Below, piece by piece: positions 47,492 through 56,712 of a DNA stretch of 64,000 nt. The translations under genes were made by a program, and so were the position numbers. A model generated the notes under the pieces. It was not told the DNA's origin. It did no database searches and saw only the letters and a program-made list of their open reading frames with translations. The stretch is from Pseudomonas sp. RSB 5.4 (GTDB lineage: Bacteria; Pseudomonadota; Gammaproteobacteria; Pseudomonadales; Pseudomonadaceae), in NCBI RefSeq assembly GCF_037126175.1, contig NZ_CP146986.1:434001-498000 (forward strand). The letters run 5' to 3'. Position 1 is the stretch's first letter; the number at the start of each line of letters is the position of its first letter.

Positions 47492-49117
47492 ATGACGATC
47501 TCTCGACGCTGGTTCATGGCGGGCATGGCACTTACGGGCGCCGCGCTGCCTGCCGCTTTTTATGCACATCGTGAGCTGACCCGTGAGGAGTTTCCGATCA
47601 CACCGGGAGAGGCCACAGTGGATCTGGCCGACACGGCCGGTCAGCAGTTGGCGGACAACCTGCGCGGCGTGTGGGATATCCGTTTCAGCGGAGCCGCCGC
47701 AGGGCTGGACGGCCTGCCGCACGAAGGTCTGGAATTGTTTCTCGACATTGCCCGTCGTGGCCGCGGCTTGCGCGGATTCCTCGATACCGGGGCCAATCTG
47801 CGTTCTGACGCGCCGGCGCGTTATCAGGTGATTGGCGATCTGGCGCCGGGCAATGGCGCCGAGATGTACTGGCGGCTGCTGCGCACCGATGCGCCGCAAG
47901 CGGCGCCAGTCTATGAATTCAAAGTCAAACTGGACGAAGTCTGGGCGGCGTTCGGCAATGCCGGCAGTGGCACGCTTACCGGGCAGGTGTTGCGCCTGGA
48001 TCGACCGTTGGGCTTGCCGGAACTCGACAACCATTTCATCGCTATCAAACGACGCTTTCCCGAGGCTCGCGAACGCACTGGATTGAACCCGACACTGTTG
48101 GCGTGGCTGGTCGCTCCGGAACATCGCTTGTTCCACCAGCTCTGGCATGCGACCCGTGACAAGTGGCACAAACTCTCGGAGAAAAAACGCGAGGCCCTGC
48201 GCGGAATCGGCTGGCAACCCGGGCCGCGCGACAAGGAACGGGATGCCCGCGGGCCACGCAAGGATCGCAATGGTTCGGGCATCGACTTTTTCTTCATGCA
48301 CCGGCACATGCTGGGCAAGGCCCGCTCGATGCAGGACTTGCCGTCGTGGCCGGCGTTCCCCATGCCGCAACCGGAACTGGAACGCGACCGTCAGGGCTTC
48401 GCCCGCTACTTCGACAACCACGACGGCAACGCCTTGCCGCCGACCTGGGTGACCGACGGCGATGATGAGTACACCCAGTGGGTCAGCGACATCAAGGCGG
48501 CCGAGACTTACCACAGCAATTTCCAGGTCTGGGAATCGCAGTACCGCGACCCGCGATACTTATCGAAACTCACCCTTGGCCAGTTCGGCTCAGAAGTAGA
48601 GCTGGGCCTGCACGATTGGTTGCATATGCGCTGGGCGTCGGTGGCACGCGACCCGTCCAATGATATTCCGGTGCCGATGGCGCGCGATCAGGCGGATTTT
48701 GCCGCGCGTTGGTACGCCCCGGAAAACGACTTTCTCGGCGACCCGTTTTCCTCCCATGTGAACCCGGTGTTCTGGCGTTTTCACGGCTGGATCGATGATC
48801 GCCTCGAAGACTGGTTTCGCGCCCATGAGCGTTTTCACCCGGGCGAAGTCAGTCGCCTGGAGGTCAATGGCGTGCCGTGGTTTGCCCCGGGGCGCTGGGT
48901 TGAAGTCGACGATCCGTGGTTGGGGCCGGACACCCATGGCTGCAGTACCGTGCCGGGCCTGCAGATCGGCCGCTCGGTGGAGATGGACCCGGAAACCATG
49001 AAGCTCGCGCTGCGCATCACCTTTGGCGATGAAGACCACATGGCCGACCTGTTCCGCAAGGTGCCGCAGCGACCGTGGTACGCCCGACATTTGAAGGTGA
49101 AGGGGCGGCAACTCTAA
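47492..49117 (+). CDS. pvdP: Periplasmic tyrosinase PvdP
   Basis: Copper tyrosinase of 541 aa that closes and oxidizes the chromophore precursor (ferribactin to dihydropyoverdine) in the periplasm. A Tat signal opens it (SRRWFMAGMALTGAA). The copper-binding His residues are spread over FFMHRHML, HDWLHMR and the NPVFWRFHGWIDDRLEDW segment typical of tyrosinases. The start at 47492 is preferred because it places the Tat motif at the N-terminus and has an AGGG ribosome-binding site; TTG 47453 and ATG 47471 are alternatives. It is monocistronic, ending at the terminator at 49122. Confidence 0.94.
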   Translation: MTISRRWFMAGMALTGAALPAAFYAHRELTREEFPITPGEATVDLADTAGQQLADNLRGVWDIRFSGAAAGLDGLPHEGLELFLDIARRGRGLRGFLDTGANLRSDAPARYQVIGDLAPGNGAEMYWRLLRTDAPQAAPVYEFKVKLDEVWAAFGNAGSGTLTGQVLRLDRPLGLPELDNHFIAIKRRFPEARERTGLNPTLLAWLVAPEHRLFHQLWHATRDKWHKLSEKKREALRGIGWQPGPRDKERDARGPRKDRNGSGIDFFFMHRHMLGKARSMQDLPSWPAFPMPQPELERDRQGFARYFDNHDGNALPPTWVTDGDDEYTQWVSDIKAAETYHSNFQVWESQYRDPRYLSKLTLGQFGSEVELGLHDWLHMRWASVARDPSNDIPVPMARDQADFAARWYAPENDFLGDPFSSHVNPVFWRFHGWIDDRLEDWFRAHERFHPGEVSRLEVNGVPWFAPGRWVEVDDPWLGPDTHGCSTVPGLQIGRSVEMDPETMKLALRITFGDEDHMADLFRKVPQRPWYARHLKVKGRQL

Positions 49118-49121
49118 GCAC

Positions 49122-49156
49122 AAAAAAATCGCAGCCCGGAGCTGCGATTTTTTTTG
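49122..49156. terminator. Bidirectional terminator between pvdP and opmQ
   Basis: AAAAAAATCGCAGC, CCGGA loop, GCTGCGATTTTTTTT. A-tract and T-tract flank a perfect stem, so it should work from both directions. Confidence 0.9.
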
Positions 49157-49186
49157 CCCTGAGGGACTGGTTTCGCCTGACCTGGC

Positions 49187-49286
49187 GCCTTCGCGAGCAG
49201 GCTCGCTCCCACAGATATCTGCGTTGAGCCTCGATCTGTGACGCGCCCCATCACCCCTGTGGGAGCGAGCCTGCTCGCGAAGGCGT
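49187..49286. repeat. REP inverted pair (GAGCCTGCTCGCGAAGGCG type)
   Basis: Facing REP cores (CGCCTTCGCGAGCAGGCTCGC and its complement) about 40 bases apart, between the terminator and the opmQ stop. Confidence 0.85.
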
Positions 49287-49308
49287 CGGGACAGTCGATA
49301 AGGGACGG

Positions 49309-50703
49309 TCAGATGACTTGCCAACCACCGCCCAACGCCTTGTACAAGGCAATGCTGGCCTGCAAGCGCGACAGGCGCAGTTGCACGTTCATGTCCTGCG
49401 CCGCATACAGCGTGCGCTGGGTTTGCAGCACGGTGAGCAAGTCTTCGGCACCGGCCTGATAGCGACTTTGGGCGATGTCGAATGCGGTTTGCGCCTGGCT
49501 CAGCTCTTCGCTTTGCCATTGCCGTTGTTCGTCGAGGCCGCGAATGCTGCTGAGGGCTTTTTCGACGTCGGCGAAGCCATTGATGATTGCCCCGCGATAC
49601 GTCTCCAGCAGTTCATCCTGACGGGCCTTGGCCTTGTCGCGTTCAGCGCTCAGACGACCATTGTTGAAGATCGGCGCGGTCAACCCGGATGACAGGTTAT
49701 AGAACGTCGTGCGCAGCAGATCCGCCGCCAGATCGGCGCCGGTGCCGAGGCTGGCGGTGAGGGTGACTTTGGGTAGCATGGCCGCCCGGGCCACGGTGAC
49801 ATCGGCTTGCGCGGCCGCGAGTCTGGCTTCGGCGCTGGCGATGTCCGGGCGCCGGCTCAGCAGATCGCTGGGCACGCCACTGGCGATGTTCGGCCACTGC
49901 AATTGTTCGAATGACTGTTGAGGTGAGGACAGCGTCTGCACCGGTTGGCCGAGCAGGGCGGCAAGGCTGATCAGTGCTTCGCGTGTCTGTTGCTGCACCA
50001 GCGGCAACTTGCGCTGTTGTTCGGCCACCAGACTTTTCTGCTGCGCCAGTTCCAGTGCGGTGGCGCTGCCGGCGTCGAAGCGGGTTTGCACCAGGTGCAA
50101 TACGTTTTGCGCGTTGGCCAGATTGAGTTCGGCGATGCGCGCCTGCTCACGCAACGCCAGGGCCTGGGTGTAGCTGGTGGCAACGCCGCTTTGCAGGGTC
50201 AGTTCGACGGTGGCGCGATCGAACTCGCTGGCTTGCACGCCGAACACCGCGCTGTCGCGGGCGGCGCGTTTGCCACCCCAGAAATCAATTTCGTAACTGG
50301 CGCTCAGCTCCGCGTCGTAGTAATCCAGCGAACGCTTGTCGGGGTTCACGTCCAGTTGGCTGTAGCCCTTGCCGTGCAACAGTTTCTGCCGATTGGCATT
50401 CAGTCCGGCCTTGATTTCCGGCAGTAGCGGGGCGCCGGCAATCGTCGCGCTGGCCTGCGCCTGCCTGACCCGGGCCACCGCGGCGCCGAGGTCATGGCTG
50501 CCGAGGCGTGCCTGTTCGACCAGTCGATCGAGTTCGGGGCTGCCGAACTGCGTCCACCATTGGCGGTTGCTCTGCACCGCACCGGGATGATCCGGCGACT
50601 GCCAGGCGGGCGGTGGCTGCACGCCGCTGTCGGGGCGTGGCGCAGGGCTGCTGCAGGCCGCCAGCATCAGGCTGGCGGCGAGGAGGGTCAGTGGCGCTTT
50701 CAT
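49309..50703 (-). CDS. opmQ: Outer-membrane efflux lipoprotein OpmQ
   Basis: OprM/NodT-type outer-membrane factor of 464 aa. The lipobox LMLAACSS marks it as a lipoprotein. Two repeated helical-barrel halves contain the family elements LPEIKAGL, YEIDFWG, RPDIASAEARLAAAQADVTVARAAML in segments, and a C-terminal QAGAEDLLTVL repeat. With PvdR and PvdT it forms the PvdRT-OpmQ tripartite pump that secretes new pyoverdine and recycles it after iron release. Seven bases separate its start from the pvdT stop, so it is the third gene of a tight operon. Confidence 0.94.
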   Translation of the reverse strand: MKAPLTLLAASLMLAACSSPAPRPDSGVQPPPAWQSPDHPGAVQSNRQWWTQFGSPELDRLVEQARLGSHDLGAAVARVRQAQASATIAGAPLLPEIKAGLNANRQKLLHGKGYSQLDVNPDKRSLDYYDAELSASYEIDFWGGKRAARDSAVFGVQASEFDRATVELTLQSGVATSYTQALALREQARIAELNLANAQNVLHLVQTRFDAGSATALELAQQKSLVAEQQRKLPLVQQQTREALISLAALLGQPVQTLSSPQQSFEQLQWPNIASGVPSDLLSRRPDIASAEARLAAAQADVTVARAAMLPKVTLTASLGTGADLAADLLRTTFYNLSSGLTAPIFNNGRLSAERDKAKARQDELLETYRGAIINGFADVEKALSSIRGLDEQRQWQSEELSQAQTAFDIAQSRYQAGAEDLLTVLQTQRTLYAAQDMNVQLRLSRLQASIALYKALGGGWQVI

Positions 50704-50710
50704 AGATCGA

Positions 50711-52684
50711 TCATTCACTGGTAAGGGCCGTGACCGGATCGAGCCGGGCGGCCTTGCGGGCAGGCATGAAGCCGAAGATGACACCGGTGACCAGTGCGCA
50801 GGCAAAGGCGCCCAGCACAGCCAGCCATTGAAACGCGATCGCCACGCCACTGAACATCAGGACGCCGCCGACCAGCATTGCCAAGCTGATGCCGGCGATG
50901 CCACCGACCACCGAAAGCATCACCGCTTCGGTGAGAAACTGGCGCAGGATGTCGCGCTGACGGGCGCCGGTGGCCATACGAATGCCGATTTCCCGGGTGC
51001 GTTCGCGCACGGTCATGAGCATGATGTTCATCACGCCGATACCGCCCACCAGCAGCGAAATGGCAGCAATGGCGCCGAGCATCAGCGACAGCGTGCCTTG
51101 GGTGCGCGCCTCGGCCTGGATCATCGCGGCGTTGTTGGTGAGTTCGAAGTCCTTCTTGCCGTTGTGCCGGCGCAGCATCGCTTGTTCGATGGCCTGTTCG
51201 GCGTCCTTGACCTTGCGCGCATCCCTGGCGGCGATCACCACGTATTCCGGATTGCGGCTGCCGAACAGACGCATGCTGGCCGCGGAGTAGGGCACCGCGA
51301 TGCGATTGTCGCTGTCCGAGTCGCCCGAGCTTGAGCCTTTTTCGGCGAGAACGCCGAGGATCTGGAACGGCACGTTTTCGATCAGGATGTACTGGCCGAT
51401 CGGATCGGCGACATCCTTGAGCAACTTGTCGCGCACTTTGGTACCGATTACCGCCACAGCGGCGGCACTGTCTTCGTCGGCCTGGGTGAAGTAACTGCCC
51501 TGGACCACCGGCCAGTTGAAGATGATCGGGAAGTTGGTGTCGTTGCCACCGACATAACTGCTGTGATCGGCGTTGCCGAAGCGCACGCCGGCGGTCGAGC
51601 CGTTGACCGGCATGATGCGTTCGACCTGGGGCAGGGCGGCCAGCTCGGCGACGTCATCGAGCGTGATGATCCCCGGTGGCGTGCGCGGGTTGGGCGCGGC
51701 GCCGCTCAGATAAATGATGTTGGAACCGAAGGCGCCCATCTGCGCCATCACCTGGCGTTTGCTGCCCTCGCCAACCGCCAGCATCACCACCACCGAAGCC
51801 ACGCCGATGACGATGCCGAGCAGCGTCAGCGCGGTGCGAAACCGATTGATCCACATGACTCGCCAGGCGGCTTGCACCGCATCCACCAGTTCGCCTTTCC
51901 AGGCGCCGGTCTGGGTACTGCCGGCGCTCAGGCGCTGGCGCAGATCGACCGCTTGCAGGGCGCCGGGGTTGGCGGTACGGGGTGCGGCTGACGGATGCTC
52001 GGCGGTGTCGCTGATGATCAGGCCGTCGCGGATTTCGATGATGCGTTTGGCCCGTTGCGCCACTTCGCGGTCGTGGGTGATGAGAATCACCACATGGCCC
52101 TGACTGGCGAGTTCGTCGAGCAAGGTCATGACCTCGGCGCCGCTGTGGCTGTCGAGGGCGCCGGTGGGTTCGTCGGCGAGAATGATGTGGCCGCCGTTCA
52201 TCAGCGCCCGGGCAATCGACACGCGCTGCTGCTGACCGCCGGAGAGTTGATGCGGGCGGTTGCCGGTGCGACTGGCCAGGCCGAGTCGCTCCAGCAATGC
52301 GCTGGCCCGCGCGTGGCGCTCCGCTGCCGGAGTGCCGGCGTAGATGGCCGGCATCTCGACGTTTTCCTGGGCGGAGCCGGACGGAATCAGGTGATAGCCC
52401 TGGAACACGAAACCGAACGCCTCGCGGCGCAGCCACGCCAGTTCGTCGGTGTCCAGTTGCGCGACATCTTCACCGGCAAAACGATATTCGCCGCTGGTAG
52501 GGCGATCGAGGCAGCCAAGGATGTTCATCAGCGTCGATTTGCCGGAACCGGACGCGCCGACGATGGCCACGAACTCGCCGGCATGAATCGACAGATCGAT
52601 GCCGCGCAACACCTCCACCAGCGGACTGTCATTGCCGCCGTAGGATTTGCGGATCTGCCGCAGGTCAATCAGGGGCGTTTGCAT
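50711..52684 (-). CDS. pvdT: MacB-type ABC transporter PvdT
   Basis: Fused ATPase plus permease of 657 aa. The ATPase comes first: Walker [10 protein letters not shown] near 45, signature LSGGQQQR near 147, Walker [11 protein letters not shown] long periplasmic domain lies between TM1 (near 290) and three C-terminal membrane helices, the MacB topology. It powers pyoverdine efflux from the periplasm through OpmQ. The start lies directly against the pvdR stop. Confidence 0.95.
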   Translation of the reverse strand: MQTPLIDLRQIRKSYGGNDSPLVEVLRGIDLSIHAGEFVAIVGASGSGKSTLMNILGCLDRPTSGEYRFAGEDVAQLDTDELAWLRREAFGFVFQGYHLIPSGSAQENVEMPAIYAGTPAAERHARASALLERLGLASRTGNRPHQLSGGQQQRVSIARALMNGGHIILADEPTGALDSHSGAEVMTLLDELASQGHVVILITHDREVAQRAKRIIEIRDGLIISDTAEHPSAAPRTANPGALQAVDLRQRLSAGSTQTGAWKGELVDAVQAAWRVMWINRFRTALTLLGIVIGVASVVVMLAVGEGSKRQVMAQMGAFGSNIIYLSGAAPNPRTPPGIITLDDVAELAALPQVERIMPVNGSTAGVRFGNADHSSYVGGNDTNFPIIFNWPVVQGSYFTQADEDSAAAVAVIGTKVRDKLLKDVADPIGQYILIENVPFQILGVLAEKGSSSGDSDSDNRIAVPYSAASMRLFGSRNPEYVVIAARDARKVKDAEQAIEQAMLRRHNGKKDFELTNNAAMIQAEARTQGTLSLMLGAIAAISLLVGGIGVMNIMLMTVRERTREIGIRMATGARQRDILRQFLTEAVMLSVVGGIAGISLAMLVGGVLMFSGVAIAFQWLAVLGAFACALVTGVIFGFMPARKAARLDPVTALTSE

Positions 52685-53848
52685 TCAGCCTCCGCTGCCG
52701 GTGGCCGGAGCGCTGAGGACGTGATCGCCCTCGACCAGACCTTCGAGCACTTGCGTGCGCAGGCGATCGCTGATGCCGGTTCGCACGTCGCGGGACTGGA
52801 TTTCGCCGTTGGCGGCAACGACCTGCGCCCGTTGCCACTGCGCCCGCGTGCCTGGCTGCAGGGCGGCGCTTGGTACGGTCAGGGTGTCCCTGGCCTGTTG
52901 CGCGACAAAGAACACCTGCGCAGTCATGTCGGTCATCAGGCTGTTGTCAGCGTTGTCGACATCGAGCAGCACGGTGTACAGCACCACCCGTTCGCTGCCG
53001 CTGCGACCACTGGTGGGGCTGCCGCCCTGATTCTGTTCGAGAGGGCGCGGCGGCACCGGCAGAATCTGCCGCACAGTGCTGTTCCAGCGCCGGCTGCCAC
53101 CACTGAGGGTGGTGAAGTAGGCGGTCATGCCGGGTTTGACGTGACCAATGTCCGCTTCGGAAACCTCGGCCCAGACCGTCATTGGCGATAGCCGCGCGAT
53201 GCGCAGGATCAACGGTGTCTGTTGCTGCGCATTGAGTGTCTGGCCTTCCCGCGCGCCGACGGCCACCACCGTGCCGCTCATCGGTGCATAAATGCGTGTG
53301 TAGCCGAGCTCGGCCTCGTCGCTGCGCAGGCTCGCCTGGGCCTGGCGGATCTGCGCCTGGAACATGTCGATGCGCGCCTGGGTCGCGCGAACTTCGGCGC
53401 GTGCGGTCTGCACATCTTCTTCACGGGTCGCGCCACCGGCGGCGAGCTTCTGCTGGCGCTGGTATTTCTGCTGTGCGAGATCGTGCTGGGCGCGCTGCTC
53501 CTGCAGTTGCGCCTTGAGGTTTTCGATCGAGAAACGCCCGGCATCGAGTTTGGCTTTTTGCGTGGAGGGGTCGATCTCCACCAGCAACTGGCCTTCCTTG
53601 ACCGTATCGCCAGCCTCGACATGGATCTTCTGGATCTGCCCGGAAGCCTGCGCGCCGACATCCACATAACGACGCGGCTGCAAAGTGCCCAATGCGGTCA
53701 CGCTGTTTTCGATATTGCTGCGGGTCACCTGAACGGTGGCGAGGGCGTCCCGCCCGGGCGGCAAAACCTGCCACGCGGCAACGGCGATCACGGGAATCAG
53801 ACAAAGGGCGGCAAACAGGGCGCGTCGGGCGGAGCGGGGACGTTTCAT
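52685..53848 (-). CDS. pvdR: Periplasmic adaptor PvdR (MacA-like)
   Basis: Membrane fusion protein of 387 aa. An N-terminal signal anchor (ALFAALCLIPVIAVAAW) is followed by the lipoyl half (GQIQKIHVEAGDTVKEGQLLVEID), a coiled-coil hairpin (about 110-185, rich in Gln, Ala and Arg), and the beta-barrel domain. It links PvdT to OpmQ. It is the first gene of the pump operon, with an exact PvdS box about 110 bases upstream. Confidence 0.94.
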   Translation of the reverse strand: MKRPRSARRALFAALCLIPVIAVAAWQVLPPGRDALATVQVTRSNIENSVTALGTLQPRRYVDVGAQASGQIQKIHVEAGDTVKEGQLLVEIDPSTQKAKLDAGRFSIENLKAQLQEQRAQHDLAQQKYQRQQKLAAGGATREEDVQTARAEVRATQARIDMFQAQIRQAQASLRSDEAELGYTRIYAPMSGTVVAVGAREGQTLNAQQQTPLILRIARLSPMTVWAEVSEADIGHVKPGMTAYFTTLSGGSRRWNSTVRQILPVPPRPLEQNQGGSPTSGRSGSERVVLYTVLLDVDNADNSLMTDMTAQVFFVAQQARDTLTVPSAALQPGTRAQWQRAQVVAANGEIQSRDVRTGISDRLRTQVLEGLVEGDHVLSAPATGSGG

Positions 53849-53956
53849 GCAGGGTTCCGGCCAGTAGGTTCGGCCCGTCGTTCAACCGCGGCGGCGCAGT
53901 GCGCGGGGGTTGAACGCTGTCGCAAGGCGCGACAGATACGGGGAGCTGTCCTGTAA

Positions 53957-53980
53957 ACGATGAGTGCGCAAGGGAATTTA
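53957..53980 (-). promoter_or_regulatory. PvdS box of pvdR-pvdT-opmQ
   Basis: Exact TAAAT-N16-CGT on the minus strand, about 110 bases before the pvdR start. Confidence 0.85.
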
Positions 53981-54053
53981 AGTGCGCACACATCAAGTAA
54001 CAGGTAGCCGCAGAGGACTATTTGGCCCGGATGTGGAAACAGCTCTTTAAATC

Positions 54054-54076
54054 TATATGAGAATTACTATAAATTA
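54054..54076 (+). promoter_or_regulatory. Possible Fur box upstream of fpvI
   Basis: An AT-rich stretch with TATATGAGAATTACTATAA, which fits overlapping Fur hexamers in an otherwise GC-rich region. fpvI is Fur-repressed in P. aeruginosa. The match is by eye only. Confidence 0.45.
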
Positions 54077-54171
54077 CGCAACTCAAGTTGCCACCATCTT
54101 GCTACTGCGGATCGCGGGCGGCGGAATCCGTGTGCTCAAGGACAGGAACTGCATCGATGCGGTCGGGAGTC

Positions 54172-54654
54172 ATGTTGGAAAACTACTATCGGGAGCTGGT
54201 GTGTTTCCTGAACGCCAGGCTGGGCAACCGTCAGGTTGCCGAAGATGTGGTGCATGACGCTTATTTGCGGGTGCTGGAACGTTCCAGCGACACGCCCATC
54301 GAGCAACCCCGGGCGTTTCTCTATCGCACCGCCCTGAACCTGGTCATCGATGATCATCGGCGCAATGCCCTGCGTCAGGTCGAGTCGCTTGATGTGCTCG
54401 ACAGCGAAGAGCGCTATTTCACCCCGTCACCCCATGGCACCCTCGATCACGGCCAGCGTCTGGAAATGCTCCAGCGTGCGCTGGCGGAGTTGCCGCCGTT
54501 GTGCCGCGACAGCTTTTTGCTGCGCAAGATCGAAGGCCTGTCCCACCCCGAAATTGCCGCGACCCTCGGGATCTCCAAGGCGTTGGTGGAAAAACATATC
54601 GTCAATGCCATGAAGCATTGCCGGTTGCGAATCAAACAATGGGATGCCCATTGA
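54172..54654 (+). CDS. fpvI: ECF sigma factor FpvI
   Basis: ECF sigma-70 factor of 160 aa. Sigma region 2 contains AEDVVHDAYLRVLE and PRAFLYRTALNLVIDDHRR; region 4 contains LSHPEIAATLGISKALVEKHI, the -35 recognition helix. Length and position next to pvdA and the pvdR operon match P. aeruginosa FpvI, which transcribes fpvA when FpvA binds ferripyoverdine. PvdS is longer and diverges in region 2. The start at 54172 has a GGGAG ribosome-binding site; an in-frame ATG at 54157 would add five residues. The usual anti-sigma partner FpvR is not adjacent. Confidence 0.85.
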   Translation: MLENYYRELVCFLNARLGNRQVAEDVVHDAYLRVLERSSDTPIEQPRAFLYRTALNLVIDDHRRNALRQVESLDVLDSEERYFTPSPHGTLDHGQRLEMLQRALAELPPLCRDSFLLRKIEGLSHPEIAATLGISKALVEKHIVNAMKHCRLRIKQWDAH

Positions 54655-54665
54655 TCCTCGCTGGT

Positions 54666-54689
54666 TAAATTTCCTTTCATCGTCCTCGT
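54666..54689 (+). promoter_or_regulatory. PvdS box of pvdA
   Basis: Exact TAAAT-N16-CGT, 96 bases before the pvdA start and just after the fpvI stop. Confidence 0.88.
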
Positions 54690-54785
54690 TCCTACTCAAC
54701 AGACGACCTGCTGACCTGTTTCAGGCCGGTCAGGCCACCCAGGCTTTATCCCCGTGTTGAGGGGTTCATCCAGAGGACACTGGAA

Positions 54786-56120
54786 ATGACACAGGCAATT
54801 GCATCGCCCATCGTTCACGACCTGATCGGCGTCGGTTTCGGCCCTTCCAACCTGGCCCTGGCCATCGCTCTGCAAGAGCGCGGCCCGACCCACGGCGAGC
54901 TGGATGTGCTGTTCCTCGACAAGCAGGCCGACTACAGCTGGCACGGCAACACCCTGTCGACCCAGAGCGAGTTGCAGATTTCCTTCCTCAAGGATCTGGT
55001 GACCCTGCGCAACCCGACCAGTCCGTACTCGTTCGTCAACTACCTCAAGCACCACGGGCGTCTGGTGGACTTCATCAATCTCGGTACCTTCTACCCGTGC
55101 CGCATGGAGTACAACGACTACCTGCGCTGGGTCGCCGGGCAGTTCACCGAGCAGAGCCGCTACGGAGAAGAAGTGCTGACCATCGAACCGGTGCTGCACA
55201 ACCATCAGGTTGAAGCGCTGCGCGTGATCTCCCGCGACAGCGAAGGCCAGCAGTTCGTGCGCACCGCGCGTTCGGTGGTGGTCAGCGCCGGCGGCACGCC
55301 GCGTATTCCGCAAGCGTTCAAGGCGCTCAAGGGCGACAGCCGCGTGTTCCACCACTCGCAGTACCTGTCGCAGATGGCCAGACAGCCGTGTGTGAACAAT
55401 CAACCGATGAGCATCGCGATCATCGGTGGCGGGCAGAGCGCGGCGGAGGCCTTCATCGATCTGAACGATTCGTTCCCGTCGGTGCAGGTCGACATGATCC
55501 TGCGCGGTTCGGCCCTCAAGCCTGCGGACGACAGCCCGTTCGTCAACGAAGTGTTTTCGCCGGAGTTCACCGATCTGGTGTTCCAGCAAAACAGTGCCGA
55601 GCGCGAGCGCTTGGTCAACGAGTACCACAACACCAACTACTCAGTGGTGGACATCGACCTGATCGAACGCATCTACGGCATTTTCTATCGGCAGAAAGTC
55701 TCGGGCATCGCCCGTCATGCATTCCGCACCCTGACCACCGTTGAAAGCGCTACGGCCACCGAGCGCGGCATTGAACTGGCGGTGCGCAACAACGCCACCG
55801 GCGAAGTCACCGTGCGTGTCTATGACGCCGTGGTCCTGGCCACCGGTTACGAGCGGCAGATGCACCGCAAACTGCTGGCTCCGCTGGAGGAGTACCTCGG
55901 TGATTTCGAGGTCGATCGCAACTACAGACTGATCACCGACGAGCGCTGCAAGGCCGGCCTGTACATGCAGGGCTTCTGCCAGGCCAGCCATGGTCTGAGC
56001 GACACCTTATTGTCGGTGCTGCCGGTGCGCGCCGACGAGATTGCCGGCTCGCTGTACGAGCATGGCAAGCACCGTGGGCATCGTTCGATGGCGGATTTGT
56101 TGCTGGCGACGGCCAGCTGA
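54786..56120 (+). CDS. pvdA: L-ornithine N5-monooxygenase (PvdA)
   Basis: Flavin monooxygenase of 444 aa that hydroxylates the side-chain amine of free L-ornithine using FAD, NADPH and O2, the first step toward the hydroxamate ligand. The FAD site is GVGFGPSNLALAIAL near the N-terminus, the NADPH site is IGGGQSAAEAF in the middle, and VLATGYERQ is near the C-terminus. Its product would be loaded by the last NRPS module. The C-terminal region (HGLSDTLLSVLPVRA) is well conserved in the family. Confidence 0.96.
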   Translation: MTQAIASPIVHDLIGVGFGPSNLALAIALQERGPTHGELDVLFLDKQADYSWHGNTLSTQSELQISFLKDLVTLRNPTSPYSFVNYLKHHGRLVDFINLGTFYPCRMEYNDYLRWVAGQFTEQSRYGEEVLTIEPVLHNHQVEALRVISRDSEGQQFVRTARSVVVSAGGTPRIPQAFKALKGDSRVFHHSQYLSQMARQPCVNNQPMSIAIIGGGQSAAEAFIDLNDSFPSVQVDMILRGSALKPADDSPFVNEVFSPEFTDLVFQQNSAERERLVNEYHNTNYSVVDIDLIERIYGIFYRQKVSGIARHAFRTLTTVESATATERGIELAVRNNATGEVTVRVYDAVVLATGYERQMHRKLLAPLEEYLGDFEVDRNYRLITDERCKAGLYMQGFCQASHGLSDTLLSVLPVRADEIAGSLYEHGKHRGHRSMADLLLATAS

Positions 56121-56138
56121 TTCTGTATTGCCTGATAC

Positions 56139-56240
56139 ACCGCTTTCGCGAGCAAGCCCGCTCCCACAGGGGATCTTCATTGAACACAGATTTTGTGGTC
56201 AGCAGAGATCCAATGTGGGAGCGGGCTTGCTCGCGAAGGG
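56139..56240. repeat. REP inverted pair after pvdA
   Basis: Facing GCTTTCGCGAGCAAGCCCGC and its near-complement about 45 bases apart, starting about 20 bases past the pvdA stop. It may also serve as its terminator. Confidence 0.83.
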
Positions 56241-56241
56241 G

Positions 56242-56712
56242 CCTCCAAGACCACCGCAAAAACCCATTCCTGAACCCTTCCTGAATATCCCCCGATATTC
56301 CTCGACACACCTTCTTACACGGGTTTACTCATCCATCATCGAGGCGTAAGCTTCGCGCGTTTTCATCAATAGCGGAGACCCACAGTGGGTACTTGTTCGA
56401 GTGACAGTTGTCGGCCGGTCTCGGTAACCGGCAGATTCTCGGCAAGATAACGCGCAGCCTTTCTCTGCCGTTGTCTCGCCGTAAAAGCGAGCAGCGGCAT
56501 CCCGATCATGGTCAGTTGAGACCATGTCCCGACGTCCTTCTCATCGACACTGAACGTGTGTGGTTCCGACCGTGTGGTCGTGATCGCAAACCTATCGACA
56601 CGCCTGTCTTTTCTGACCGGCGCGCCAAGCCTTGCCGTGCCGGATTTTCCGGCGCACGAGGCATGGTCGTACCTGCTCGACGGTTTCCCGGCTGACCATA
56701 GGGGCAACAGCC
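56242..56712 (+). other. Long leader region upstream of mgtA
   Basis: About 470 bases without a convincing gene. Long untranslated leaders are common for mgtA genes. Two features are visible: a nine-codon mini-ORF at 56524-56553 (MSRRPSHRH) and a small CGACC/GGTCG hairpin at 56567-56580. Neither is strong enough to be called a riboswitch or leader peptide. Confidence 0.4.

Larger units (their letters stand above)
53849..54171. other. Divergent control region between pvdR and fpvI
   Basis: 323 bases without a gene. It holds the pvdR PvdS box on the minus strand and an AT-rich Fur-like stretch before fpvI. In P. aeruginosa the anti-sigma gene fpvR occupies this place; no such frame is present here. 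Confidence 0.75.

Noticed and set aside
45918..48514. Upstream extension of the pvdM frame to 48514
   Set aside because: The extension runs antisense through pvdP and past a PvdS promoter; the signal anchor marks the true start near 47284.
54076..54100. Second TAAAT upstream of fpvI as a PvdS box
   Set aside because: No CGT occurs 16 bases downstream, so the box is incomplete.
56366..56707. 113-aa minus-strand frame upstream of mgtA
   Set aside because: No recognised motif, no ribosome-binding site and opposite orientation; not enough support to call a gene.
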